Assembly (NCBI GenBank): GCA_012799415.1
Contig: JAAZLH010000120.1
Coordinates: forward strand, 1-50,659
DNA length: 50,659 nucleotides
Direction of reading: 5' to 3'
Origin: Candidatus Epulonipiscium sp.
GTDB taxonomy: Bacteria > Bacillota > Clostridia > Lachnospirales > JAAYNZ01
This document shows positions 1-9,601 of this stretch, piece by piece. How positions within the stretch are numbered: position 1 is the stretch's first letter; the number at the start of each line of letters is the position of its first letter. A program made the position numbers and the translations under genes. A model generated the notes under the pieces. It did not search any database. It was not told the DNA's origin and was given only the letters and a program-made list of their open reading frames with translations.

Positions 1-65
1 AAATAATATATAAAATAAAAAACAGTAATGCAAAATAGCTGATACATCTAAAAGGAGGCATATAC

Positions 66-1133
66 ATGAGAATGCTTAATGTAGGAATTATTGGATCAGG
101 TAACATTAGTAATTTCCATATGAAAGGATACCTAGAATTACCCAACGTAAAGGTAATAGCAGTTTGTGATATTGATGAAAAACGAGCCCAAGCGTATGCA
201 GAAAAATATAATATTCCCCATGTATTTACAGATTATAATGAGATGTTAAAACTAGAAGAGTTAGAAGCAGTTAGCGTAACTACTTGGAATAATGGGCATG
301 CACCTATCAGTATTGCAGCTTTAAAGGCTGGAAAACATGTGCTTTGTGAAAAGCCCTTAGCTATGAATGCAAAAGAGGCACAGGAGATGGTAGATGCTGC
401 AAAAGAAAGCAATAAAATTCTAATGGTAGGCTTCGTTCGTAGGTTTGAAGAAAAGGCCAACTTGCTAAAAAAAGCAGTAGAAGATGGAGATCTAGGTGAC
501 ATTTATTATGCTAAAACAGGTTATGTTCGTAAATGGGGAAACCCAGGAGGATGGTTTGCAGATAAAAAACGTTCTGGCGGGGGACCAGTAATTGATTTAG
601 GTGTTCATGTTATTGACCTAGTACGTTATATTACTGGTAAACCGAAGCCTGTTTCTGTTACAGCTTCTACATTCCATAAGCTAGGCATGAAACCTCACAT
701 GAAAGGGCAAGGAAGATACCTTTCTGAAGATTATAATCAAGACGAACCTTACAATGATGTAGAAGATGCAGCTACTGCTTTAATTAAATTTGATAATGGG
801 ATGACTTTGTTTTTTGAAACCAGCTGGGTACTAAATGTAAAGAAACCACATAATTATGTAAATCTATTTGGAGATAAGGCAGGAGCCCAAATGGAACCAG
901 AGTTAGAGTTCTATGAAGAAAGAAATAATTATTTTACAGAAACAAAGCCTCTAATCGAAACTGGATCTGACCAAATGAATAATATTTTCAATCGTCAAGT
1001 AAGTCATTTTGTAGACTGTATTTTAGAAGGGAAACCTTGTAGAAACCCTGGGGAAGATGGGGTAGAGATTATGAAAATCTTAGATGCCATTTATGAATCG
1101 GCAGAAACAGGTAGAGAAGTTATCATAAAATAA
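66..1133 (+). CDS. Gfo/Idh/MocA family oxidoreductase
   Basis: N-terminal Rossmann motif VGIIGSGNISNFH, EKPLAMN motif, SGGGPVIDLGVHVIDL; RBS aaaggagg upstream of ATG. Confidence 0.93.
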   Translation: MRMLNVGIIGSGNISNFHMKGYLELPNVKVIAVCDIDEKRAQAYAEKYNIPHVFTDYNEMLKLEELEAVSVTTWNNGHAPISIAALKAGKHVLCEKPLAMNAKEAQEMVDAAKESNKILMVGFVRRFEEKANLLKKAVEDGDLGDIYYAKTGYVRKWGNPGGWFADKKRSGGGPVIDLGVHVIDLVRYITGKPKPVSVTASTFHKLGMKPHMKGQGRYLSEDYNQDEPYNDVEDAATALIKFDNGMTLFFETSWVLNVKKPHNYVNLFGDKAGAQMEPELEFYEERNNYFTETKPLIETGSDQMNNIFNRQVSHFVDCILEGKPCRNPGEDGVEIMKILDAIYESAETGREVIIK

Positions 1134-1187
1134 AGACATATAAATATTAAGATTTGAAATTTTATTCTATAAAGGAGGAGTACCAGT

Positions 1188-2045
1188 ATGTATAACAACA
1201 AAATTGGGGTTATTGTAGATTCCTTTCGTTTGGATATTCATGAAGGGATAAAAAAGGCGAAAGAAGTAGGGGCGGAAGGTATCCAAATTTATGCAGTAAG
1301 TGGGCCTATGGATCCAGATAATTTAAGTGCGGAAGATCGTAAAGAGTTGCTGGCTTATATTAAATCTCATGGCCTTGTGGTTTCAGCCTTATGTGGAGAT
1401 TTAGGTGGACATGGCTTTGGAGTGGCAGAAGATAATCCAGCTAAGATAGAAAAATCTAAACGTATTATGGACTTAGCTATTGATTTAGAAACCAATGTAG
1501 TTACAACCCATATAGGAGTTGTTCCAGAAGATGAAAATCATCCGAAATATAAAATTATGCAAGAAGCTTGTGAAATTTTAGGGAATTATGCCGATGAAGT
1601 AGGTGCTTATTTTGCTATCGAAACAGGACCAGAAACAGCGGTTACCTTAAAGAAATTTTTAGATTCTTTAAAAAGCAAAGGTGTTCGAGTTAATTACGAT
1701 CCTGCCAATTTGGTTATGGTTACTGGTGATGATCCAATTCAGGGAGTTTATACATTAAAAGATTATATTGTGCATACTCATGCTAAAGATGGAGTTATGT
1801 TAAAGCCATCAGATCCTAAAAAAGTATATAGATTCTTTGCAGAAGGCGGCATCGAAGATTTACGACTGGAAGACTATTTTATGGAGACGCCTTTAGGAGA
1901 AGGAAAAGTAGATTTCGATTTATGGATCAAAGCATTAAATGATATTGGCTATGATGGTTTCTTAACTATTGAAAGAGAAGTAGGAGACCAACCAGAGAAA
2001 GATATTAAAGAAGCAGTACGGTTCTTAAAGAAATATGTAAAGTAA
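1188..2045 (+). CDS. sugar phosphate isomerase/epimerase-like TIM barrel (AP endonuclease 2 superfamily)
   Basis: Motifs VVTTHIGVVPED, NYDPANLVM, VHTHAKDG, LGEGKVDFDLWIKAL, GYDGFLTIERE; RBS aaaggagg. Confidence 0.9.
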   Translation: MYNNKIGVIVDSFRLDIHEGIKKAKEVGAEGIQIYAVSGPMDPDNLSAEDRKELLAYIKSHGLVVSALCGDLGGHGFGVAEDNPAKIEKSKRIMDLAIDLETNVVTTHIGVVPEDENHPKYKIMQEACEILGNYADEVGAYFAIETGPETAVTLKKFLDSLKSKGVRVNYDPANLVMVTGDDPIQGVYTLKDYIVHTHAKDGVMLKPSDPKKVYRFFAEGGIEDLRLEDYFMETPLGEGKVDFDLWIKALNDIGYDGFLTIEREVGDQPEKDIKEAVRFLKKYVK

Positions 2046-2084
2046 TATTGCAATAATCATAAAAAGATGAAAAATCAGGTGATA

Positions 2085-2108
2085 CTATTAATTTCACCTG
2101 ATTTTTTT
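2085..2108 (+). terminator. rho-independent terminator
   Basis: aaaaatcaggtga ... ttcacctgattttttt stem-loop plus T tract after the isomerase gene (stem spans about 2088-2108). Confidence 0.8.
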
Positions 2109-2216
2109 ACGAATCAGGAAATTTTGCCTTATGTAATAGGGCAAGCTTTTTAGTTCAGGTAAAAAAGTATATTTTTCTTATGGGAGTAATTATTTGTTAT
2201 AGGAGGAGAATTAGTT

Positions 2217-2960
2217 ATGTCTGTAGATTTAGAAATCTGTATAGATTCTATTCATTCAGCTATTGCTGCTCAGGCAGGAGGCGCTGTCCGAGTTGAATTA
2301 TGTGATAATCTTATAGAAGGGGGAACAACACCAAGTGCAGGATGTATTAAATTAGTTCGAGAAAAGATTGATATTGATCTAAATGTAATTATCCGACCAA
2401 GGGGAGGAGATTTTCATTATACTGATCTAGAATTTGAAATTATGAAAGAGGATATTCAAATAGCTAAGGAATTAGGAGCTGATGGTATTGTAATTGGGAT
2501 TCTAAACAAAGACGGAACAGTAGATAAGAAAAGAATGGAAGAATTGATTAAAATAGCAAAGCAGATGACAGTCACTTTTCATCGAGCTTTTGATGTAACA
2601 AGAGATCCTTTTGAGGCCTTAGAAGATATTATTGATCTAGGGATGGAAAGGATTTTAACATCAGGGCAAGAAAGCACAGCTTTAGAGGGTGTGGATTTAC
2701 TCCAGGCGTTAGTAGAACGAGCAGGAAAAAGAATTTCTATTATGCCGGGAGGAGGAATTAACGTAGAAAATATTAAGCAAATTGTGGAACGAACAAAAGT
2801 ATGGGAATGTCATCTTTCTGCTAGAGAAACCATAAAGAGTAAGATGGAATTTAAAAGACCCAATATTTCTATGGGGGGGAAACCAGAGCGGTCAGAATAT
2901 GAGCATCGATTGACCAGTGCTGCTATGGTTCGAGAAGTTAGGGCGCAGTGTAATAAATAA
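2217..2960 (+). CDS. cutC: CutC family TIM-barrel protein
   Basis: LEICIDSIHSAIAAQAGGAVRVELCDNLIEGGTTPSAG, FHRAFD, LTSGQE, IMPGGGI motifs; RBS aggagga. Confidence 0.9.
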   Translation: MSVDLEICIDSIHSAIAAQAGGAVRVELCDNLIEGGTTPSAGCIKLVREKIDIDLNVIIRPRGGDFHYTDLEFEIMKEDIQIAKELGADGIVIGILNKDGTVDKKRMEELIKIAKQMTVTFHRAFDVTRDPFEALEDIIDLGMERILTSGQESTALEGVDLLQALVERAGKRISIMPGGGINVENIKQIVERTKVWECHLSARETIKSKMEFKRPNISMGGKPERSEYEHRLTSAAMVREVRAQCNK

Positions 2961-3056
2961 GAAAAGATGCTTTACTTTAGTTAATTCGCTAATCCTGAGA
3001 TACTAAAATAGTACCATAATAATGGTGAAAAATACATATAATCAAGATTAAATATA

Positions 3057-3085
3057 TTGACAATTCAATCTATAATTGATACAAT
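3057..3085 (+). promoter_or_regulatory. SigA-type promoter for the LacI-family gene
   Basis: TTGACA (3057-3062), 17-nt spacer, TACAAT (3080-3085). Confidence 0.7.
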
Positions 3086-3145
3086 TCATCTAATATTACT
3101 AGCTATTAAAAGTGTAATATAAAGATAGGATTGGTGATTGATGAG

Positions 3146-4198
3146 ATGAATAAAAAGATTACACTGCAAGATATTGCTGATGAAATGGGACTTTCTAGGA
3201 ACACAATTTCAAAGGCATTAAATGATCATGATGATGTAGCAGAAGAGACAAAACGGATGGTGCATAATACAGCTATTGCATTAGGATATAAAAAATTTAA
3301 TATAATATCTGATTCAGCACGTAATACTATAGAAAGTAGAGGAAACATTGTTTTTTTAAACTACGGGGATACGGTAGAAACATCTTATTGGTCTTTTATA
3401 TCAAAAGGAATTGAAGAGGAACTAAGCAAGAAAGGCTATAATTTAATATTAAACTTTATTAATGCGGAAGATGAAAAAAATTTAGTTTTGCCAAGGGTCA
3501 TAAATCAGAAGTCAACTGATGGAATTCTTCTAATGGGTTCTTTAAATGAACAGTATATTCATAAAATTTGTACCCAGCAGGTACCCATCGTGCTGATTGA
3601 TGCCCCTTCAACTCTTTTATCTACCCAGTTACGTGCGGATGTTGTGATGATGGAAAATGAGGATAGTGTATTTGCCCTTGCTGAGCATTTGATTCATCTA
3701 GGTCATAAAGAAATTGGGTTTATAGGAGATATTCAATATTCCAAAAGCATACAAGAACGTTGGTATGGTTTTGTAAAAGCTATGAAAGAAAACGGACTAT
3801 CTATTGATTTAACACAATGTATTATACATGAAACGCTAGAACAGTACCAAGATCCTTTTTCTATAGAAATGGATTTAGACAAAATGAAAAAAATGCCTAC
3901 AGCTTTTGTCTGTGCCAATGATCGAATTGCTATTCATACGATTCGACTTTTACAAAAAAGAAAATATCATATTCCTGAAGATATTTCTGTAGTTGGTTTT
4001 GATGATATTCAAGAAGCCACTATTGTTGATCCAGCATTAACAACAGTTCAGGTTCATAAGGAGGAAATTGGAAGAAGAGCTGCAGCAGAATTGATTTGGA
4101 GAATAGAAAATCCTGAGCAACCCTATGAGTTTATACGGATCCAAAATTGTTTGAAATGGAGAAATTCTACGAGTCAATTTATAGAGAAAAATGTATAA
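3146..4198 (+). CDS. LacI family transcriptional regulator
   Basis: ITLQDIADEMGLSRNTISKALN HTH; periplasmic-binding-like domain with SVVGFDDIQEA; ORF track starts at TTG 3131 but ATG 3146 fits LacI alignment better. Confidence 0.92.
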   Translation: MNKKITLQDIADEMGLSRNTISKALNDHDDVAEETKRMVHNTAIALGYKKFNIISDSARNTIESRGNIVFLNYGDTVETSYWSFISKGIEEELSKKGYNLILNFINAEDEKNLVLPRVINQKSTDGILLMGSLNEQYIHKICTQQVPIVLIDAPSTLLSTQLRADVVMMENEDSVFALAEHLIHLGHKEIGFIGDIQYSKSIQERWYGFVKAMKENGLSIDLTQCIIHETLEQYQDPFSIEMDLDKMKKMPTAFVCANDRIAIHTIRLLQKRKYHIPEDISVVGFDDIQEATIVDPALTTVQVHKEEIGRRAAAELIWRIENPEQPYEFIRIQNCLKWRNSTSQFIEKNV

Positions 4199-4219
4199 AA
4201 ATAATTCATTATTTAGAAC

Positions 4220-4260
4220 AATTAATATAAGAAAAATTTCTTGTATTAATTGTTTTTTTT
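4220..4260 (+). terminator. rho-independent terminator
   Basis: acaattaatataagaaa/tttcttgtattaattgt stem followed by ttttttt. Confidence 0.75.
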
Positions 4261-4446
4261 GTAAATGGAGAAAAACCTTCATGTTAACTTGAAAAGTATA
4301 TTTTTTAATTCTTTTATCTAGTAGATGAGTAAACGTAGGAATTTCCCTCCACAAAGATATTTTATTAGATAGAGGAGGACAAGTTATGTGTATAAATACA
4401 TATTGAATATATGTAAAAAGAAACAATTTTTAAAGATTAAATTACA

Positions 4447-4475
4447 TTGACAATAAAAAGTATATATGTTAATAT
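4447..4475 (+). promoter_or_regulatory. putative SigA-type promoter of the transport operon
   Basis: TTGACA (4447-4452), 17-nt spacer, TAATAT (4470-4475), ~455 nt upstream of the SBP start codon. Confidence 0.5.
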
Positions 4476-4700
4476 GATGGTAAAAGAATCCTATAAATAT
4501 AAAAAAACAAACATAAATCACAAAAAAACTTTGCCTATCTTACTTATAGTATAAAAACTACATAATATAGCTAATGTAAATGCCTATATATGTGTAATAA
4601 TAAATATTACATTATCACCATTGCCTTTATGGAGCTTAACTTTCAAATCAAAGGCTATTTTCTAACAAATCATCCCTTGTAGCATCAAAATTTACCGTAG

Positions 4701-4866
4701 TTTAAGACAAATAAAATTAAATAAAAAACAGTTTAAATCTTGCATTACTAGTGTGAATTTTCTGTGCTTAAGACAAGCGAAATTAAATAAAAGCACATTA
4801 CAAATGTACTTCCTGCTGATTTATAGGCTAAAGTTGATGAACATAAACCAACTAAAATTAAATAAA
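4701..4866 (+). repeat. three imperfect direct repeats with core AAATTAAATAAA in the leader region
   Basis: ttaagacaaataaaattaaataaa, cttaagacaagcgaaattaaataaaa and aaccaactaaaattaaataaag, spaced ~66-75 nt. Confidence 0.55.
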
Positions 4867-4931
4867 GATAGCGTCTATTGCTATTTTTATATAATTATGC
4901 TAAATCAATTTAAAAGTATGGAGGGGAAACT

Positions 4932-6494
4932 ATGTTTAAAAAGGTATTGTCATTTTTTCTAGTTGCTTGCCTTGTGTTTGGAGTGCTTTCTGGATGTGGT
5001 AATTCTGATAAAAACACTTCGAACCCTGTAAGTAATGAGGGAGAGGTAACAGAAAAAGAATCAGAGCAAGGGGGTGAAGAAGCAATAGATGACACCCAAA
5101 ACAATGAAATTGATCCATTTCCAGGAGCAAATTTAGGCGGTGTTACTATTAATCTTAAAATTGGAGACTGGGCAAACCCTGATAAAGTTGACGAAGCTTT
5201 TAAAGAAAAATGGGTAGCTCGTAAAAAAGAAGTCGAAGAGAAGTTTAATTGTATACTTACCTTTGATAAAATGGACGGTGTAGATTGGGCTGAAACAGCA
5301 CCTACAATTATTGCATCTGTGGCTGCTGGAGATCCTATTATTGATTTTGCAGATCTTTCAAGATATTTTGTAGCTGATTTGATAGCAAATGATGCGCTAG
5401 TAGATATAACCTCGGATATAACAAGCTATAATATGCCTAAGGCATATTATAAACAGGGATGCGAATGGGCGGGGAAGGTCGTTGGATTTAATATAAAGCC
5501 TTTTGCACCTTTTGATATTTTAGTATATAACAGGGATTTAATTAAAGCAGCAGGAATGGAAAAAACACCTGGAGAATTATTTAAAGAAGGTAAATGGAGT
5601 TTTGAGGATTTTTATGATTACTGTGCAGAATTAAAAACCAAGCTTCCAGAAGGCATAGATACCTTTGGAATACATGCATTAAATTGGGCGCGGGGGGCCT
5701 CTTATGCTAATGGAGCAGCGATTATGGATCCGGAAACTTATATTCCTTCTTATACATCAGAAGCTTTTTATCAATCCGTTGAGTTGTTTCAAAAACTCGT
5801 GGCTAATGGTCTGGCGTTAAATGCTATTGAAGTAACAAGAGATGATGGAACAATCGGCTATAACTGGAATGAAACTCAGGCTGGCTTTGGAGAACAAACT
5901 TTAGCCATTAGCCATGGTGCAGACTGGAGTTTTGAAGAGTGGCAATCAAAATTTGATATGGGAATTGTACCTTTTCCATGGGGGCCAAATGTAACAATAA
6001 AGAATAATGATTACACAACATTAGATTCAAATTATGCTTCTTTTTATAAAGATAATGCAGTATATGCCATGATTAAAGGAGCAGAAAAGAAAGCAACACC
6101 AGAACAATTTAAAAACTTAATTTTTTCATATTTTGCTGAAGAAGGACAGCAACTTATCAAAGATTATGAAAAGGAACAAAAAGGTGAAGCTATTGTTTCA
6201 GCAGATGCAGGAATGCCTAGAAATTTCTCTACAGATTTAGATATAGAAATATGGGATTGGTATTGGACGCGTGGGAAGTTTGAGCCTACAGATACAACAG
6301 CAGTATCAAATGTATTTTTTAGAGCTCTTTATAAAGTAGCTTCTACCAATGAATCGGCACGTTCTGCTTTTGAATCTGTTATTGGGCAAGATACATTAGC
6401 TTTGATGAATGCAGGGCTTGTTGATCCTAACTTGATTAGCCCCGAGCTAAAAGCAAAGGTTGCAGAATATGAGGCAACAGCACCAGCTGAATAA
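4932..6494 (+). CDS. ABC transporter extracellular solute-binding lipoprotein
   Basis: Signal peptide with lipobox FGVLSGCGN; SBP_bac-like sequence; RBS ggaggggaaact. Confidence 0.88.
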   Translation: MFKKVLSFFLVACLVFGVLSGCGNSDKNTSNPVSNEGEVTEKESEQGGEEAIDDTQNNEIDPFPGANLGGVTINLKIGDWANPDKVDEAFKEKWVARKKEVEEKFNCILTFDKMDGVDWAETAPTIIASVAAGDPIIDFADLSRYFVADLIANDALVDITSDITSYNMPKAYYKQGCEWAGKVVGFNIKPFAPFDILVYNRDLIKAAGMEKTPGELFKEGKWSFEDFYDYCAELKTKLPEGIDTFGIHALNWARGASYANGAAIMDPETYIPSYTSEAFYQSVELFQKLVANGLALNAIEVTRDDGTIGYNWNETQAGFGEQTLAISHGADWSFEEWQSKFDMGIVPFPWGPNVTIKNNDYTTLDSNYASFYKDNAVYAMIKGAEKKATPEQFKNLIFSYFAEEGQQLIKDYEKEQKGEAIVSADAGMPRNFSTDLDIEIWDWYWTRGKFEPTDTTAVSNVFFRALYKVASTNESARSAFESVIGQDTLALMNAGLVDPNLISPELKAKVAEYEATAPAE

Positions 6495-6530
6495 GATTAT
6501 TAAAATAGAATAAAATATAAACTTTATTTT

Positions 6531-6600
6531 GAACTAGGAAAGTGCATCTTGATTGGAAAGGGCTAAACTTTCCTAGTTCACTTGAAAAATATGTCCTTTG
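6531..6600. repeat. dispersed intergenic palindromic repeat, copy A
   Basis: Perfect 12-bp inverted repeat gaactaggaaag / ctttcctagttc then acttgaaaaa. Confidence 0.75.
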
Positions 6601-6719
6601 CAATTTTCTTGAAAGTTTAAATAATTTCAGCTATATCAAGTAAGGAAGTAGGTTTCGGTAAGATTAACTTACTTACTTGATACAAGTTAAAATAGTTTGG
6701 GTACAATAGGGGTGTGAAT

Positions 6720-9584
6720 ATGATACGGAGGAAAGTCTTTTTATTAGGTTTAACAGTATTTATATTTTCTTTTTTATTTAGTTTGCAATTATATAATAAG
6801 TTAGTTTATGCATCTGAAAAATTATATTATAAAGAATATTTAACCTATCATAAAGATGCAAATAAAGAAATAGATGAGTTTAAAATTAGGGCTATTGATT
6901 ATAGCCATGGTAAAAATATAACTGTTTTTGATCATTATTTATTGTCAGGAAAGGATTCATCAATTACATATAGTTTTCATGTTCCTAAATCAGGTTTATA
7001 TAATATTTCTGCAATGTATAAGCCTGTTGAAGATGGAAATGAAATAGCGAGGACAGTATACATAAACTCTGAAATACCATTTAAAGAAGCGGCATATATA
7101 ACTTTTGAAAGATTTTTTAAAGACAAAGATGAGGAATACAAAAAACAGAAGGGAAATCAAACATTTCCTACACAAGTTGAAGTTGCAACATGGAGGGAAA
7201 AATCATTTAATGGCTCCGATGGTTATACTACAGAACCTTTTCAGTTTTATTTAAAATCAGGGGAAAACACGCTAACCATTGAATCGGTTGAAGCAGAGAT
7301 GATGCTAGAATATATATCATTTAAAGAAGTTCAGTGCCTACCCCAATATGAATCATATTTGGAAAGTTATAAAAAGAAAGGATATGCTCCTATATCAGGA
7401 AGAGAAGGATTTAAGATACAAGGTGAAGATGCGTTTTTAAAAACTGCTCCAAGCTTATATCCTATTAACGATCGAACATCTTCTTTAATGGAGCCATATC
7501 ATCCTTCTCATGTTGTTTTAAATGCCATAGGTGGATATGCGTGGCGTATTCCAGGCCAAATGATTGAATGGGAAGTAGAAGCGCCAGCTGAGGGCTTGTA
7601 CAAAATAGGTTTCAAGTATAAACAGGCTGATATTAGAGGTACTTTTTCTACGAGAACTTTAAGAATCAATGGTGAGATTCCTTTTGAAGAAGTAAAAGAT
7701 ATTCGATTTAACTATAGTACAGATTTTATACTTGAATACCTAGGAAATACAGATGCAAAAGAAGATTATTATTTTTATTTAAAGGAAGGAAAGAATACAA
7801 TATCATTGGAGGTGTCTCTTGGTATATTTGGCGATTTAGCTTCAAGGGTTGAAAAAAGTCTGAATAATCTTAATCGTATCTATAGAGATATTATTATTAT
7901 TACGGGAACTTCACCAGATAAATATAGAGATTATCAACTTAATACACTCTTGCCAAATTTGACTACAGATCTTAAAACAGAAAGAGAAGAACTATTATAT
8001 ATTATAGCTGATATTTCTAATATAAGTGATTCATTTACTAGTTCTACCACGGCAATTGACCGATTAATTAAAAGTTTAAATAAAATTATTAACAAACCTA
8101 ATAATATAGCTAGCTATTTAACTGAATTTAAAGGGAGTATAACTGGCTTAGGAGACTGGATGATTTCAATTCAAAGACAACCTCTTACCATTGATTTTTT
8201 TGTTGTTGCTCAAGAGGATTACACACTACCTAGGGCAAAGGATAACTTTTTAGAGGGAGTTTTACATAGTATTAAAGCTTTTATAGGATCATTTACGAAT
8301 GATTTTAATGTGGATTCTTCACAGACCTATGGAAATGAAAAGAACATTGATGTTTGGGTTTCAACGGGAAGGGATCAATTTCAAATTTTAAGACGGCTAG
8401 TGAATGAAACTTTTAGTGTTGATCGGGGCATCAATGTGAATCTAAAGCTTGTAGATGCAAATGTTATTTTTCCTGCTACTCTTACGGGCAATGGTCCAGA
8501 TGTTAATATTCAAGTAGCAGCTAGTACTCCTATTAATTTTGGATACAGAGATGGGGCTTATGATCTTACAAATTTTGAGGATTTTGAAGAAATTGCATTA
8601 AATTTTTTGCCTGCTACGATAGATACATTTAAATATAAAGGGGCTTGTTATGCACTTCCAGATCAAATGAGTTTTCCTGTTATGTTTTATCGTACAGATA
8701 TTTTTGAAGAGCTTAGTATAAATGTTCCTAGAACATTAGATGAATTTCTAGCCATTGTTCCTATATTGCAAAAGAGTAATATGGATATTTATTTCTCAAC
8801 AGCTCCTCAAACAACGCTAGGTTCTGCTGCAACATCAGGTACAACTAAAAATATAAATCCAATTTTTTTATCTCTTCTATATCAAAATGGTGGAAAACTT
8901 TATTTAAATGAAGGGGAAAAATCTGATATTGCCAGTCCTATTGGAATCGATGTTTTCAAATATTGGACAGAGCTTTATACAAAGCATAACTTTATAGTAG
9001 AGACGGATTTTGCTACAAGATTTAGGATGGGGGAAATACCTGTAGGAATAGTGGACTTTACTGTTTTTAATACAATTGCAGTTTCTGCTCCTGAAATTAA
9101 AGGAGATTGGGCAATAGCACAAATTCCTGGGACTTTACAAGAAGATGGAAGCGTTAGATACGATACACCAGTAACTGTCAGTGGATCTCTTATTGTTAAA
9201 AATATTGCAGAAAAAAGAGATACTTTAAATGAAAGTTGGGAATTTCTTAAATGGTGGACCTCTTCAGAAACCCAATATTCATTTGCAAGTGAGATGGAGG
9301 CAGTACTTGGTTTAGCAGGAAGATACCCAGTTGCTAATCTTGAAGCTTTTAAAAAAATTTCATGGGGCAAAAATAATTTAAAAATTTTAGAAAACAGTCT
9401 TGATTGGGTTCGAAGTGTACCACAAGTTCCTGGTAGCTATATAACAGGACGTGTAATTGAAAATGCTTTTTTATCAATTGTGACAGAATCTAAGAGTAAA
9501 AATCCTACAGATACGATCTATCATGCTGTAGATGAAATAGATCAAGAATTAACTAATAAGAGGAAAGAATTTAGAATTGAATAG
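6720..9584 (+). CDS. very large extracellular solute-binding protein with N-terminal beta-sandwich/CBM-like regions
   Basis: Signal peptide; two N-terminal segments of similar type (YSFHVPKSGLYNISAMYKP..., WEVEAPAEGLYKIGFKYKQ...); C-terminal SBP-like part (FYRTDIFEELSINVPRTLDEFL, PVTVSGSLIVKNIAEK). RBS aggggtg supports ATG 6720; ORF track uses GTG 6714. Confidence 0.82.
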   Translation: MIRRKVFLLGLTVFIFSFLFSLQLYNKLVYASEKLYYKEYLTYHKDANKEIDEFKIRAIDYSHGKNITVFDHYLLSGKDSSITYSFHVPKSGLYNISAMYKPVEDGNEIARTVYINSEIPFKEAAYITFERFFKDKDEEYKKQKGNQTFPTQVEVATWREKSFNGSDGYTTEPFQFYLKSGENTLTIESVEAEMMLEYISFKEVQCLPQYESYLESYKKKGYAPISGREGFKIQGEDAFLKTAPSLYPINDRTSSLMEPYHPSHVVLNAIGGYAWRIPGQMIEWEVEAPAEGLYKIGFKYKQADIRGTFSTRTLRINGEIPFEEVKDIRFNYSTDFILEYLGNTDAKEDYYFYLKEGKNTISLEVSLGIFGDLASRVEKSLNNLNRIYRDIIIITGTSPDKYRDYQLNTLLPNLTTDLKTEREELLYIIADISNISDSFTSSTTAIDRLIKSLNKIINKPNNIASYLTEFKGSITGLGDWMISIQRQPLTIDFFVVAQEDYTLPRAKDNFLEGVLHSIKAFIGSFTNDFNVDSSQTYGNEKNIDVWVSTGRDQFQILRRLVNETFSVDRGINVNLKLVDANVIFPATLTGNGPDVNIQVAASTPINFGYRDGAYDLTNFEDFEEIALNFLPATIDTFKYKGACYALPDQMSFPVMFYRTDIFEELSINVPRTLDEFLAIVPILQKSNMDIYFSTAPQTTLGSAATSGTTKNINPIFLSLLYQNGGKLYLNEGEKSDIASPIGIDVFKYWTELYTKHNFIVETDFATRFRMGEIPVGIVDFTVFNTIAVSAPEIKGDWAIAQIPGTLQEDGSVRYDTPVTVSGSLIVKNIAEKRDTLNESWEFLKWWTSSETQYSFASEMEAVLGLAGRYPVANLEAFKKISWGKNNLKILENSLDWVRSVPQVPGSYITGRVIENAFLSIVTESKSKNPTDTIYHAVDEIDQELTNKRKEFRIE

Positions 9585-9601
9585 GGAAGGAGGCATCTGG
9601 T

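Noticed and set aside
4037-4426. 129-aa minus-strand ORF overlapping the LacI 3' end and terminator
   Set aside because: Antisense to a confident CDS, crosses a terminator hairpin, no RBS or recognisable domain.
4753-4962. 69-aa plus-strand ORF in the leader of the SBP operon
   Set aside because: No convincing RBS, AT-rich composition and overlap with the SBP start; treated as leader sequence.
8975-9370. 131-aa minus-strand ORF inside the large SBP gene
   Set aside because: Fully antisense to a confident CDS; composition-driven open frame with no family signal.
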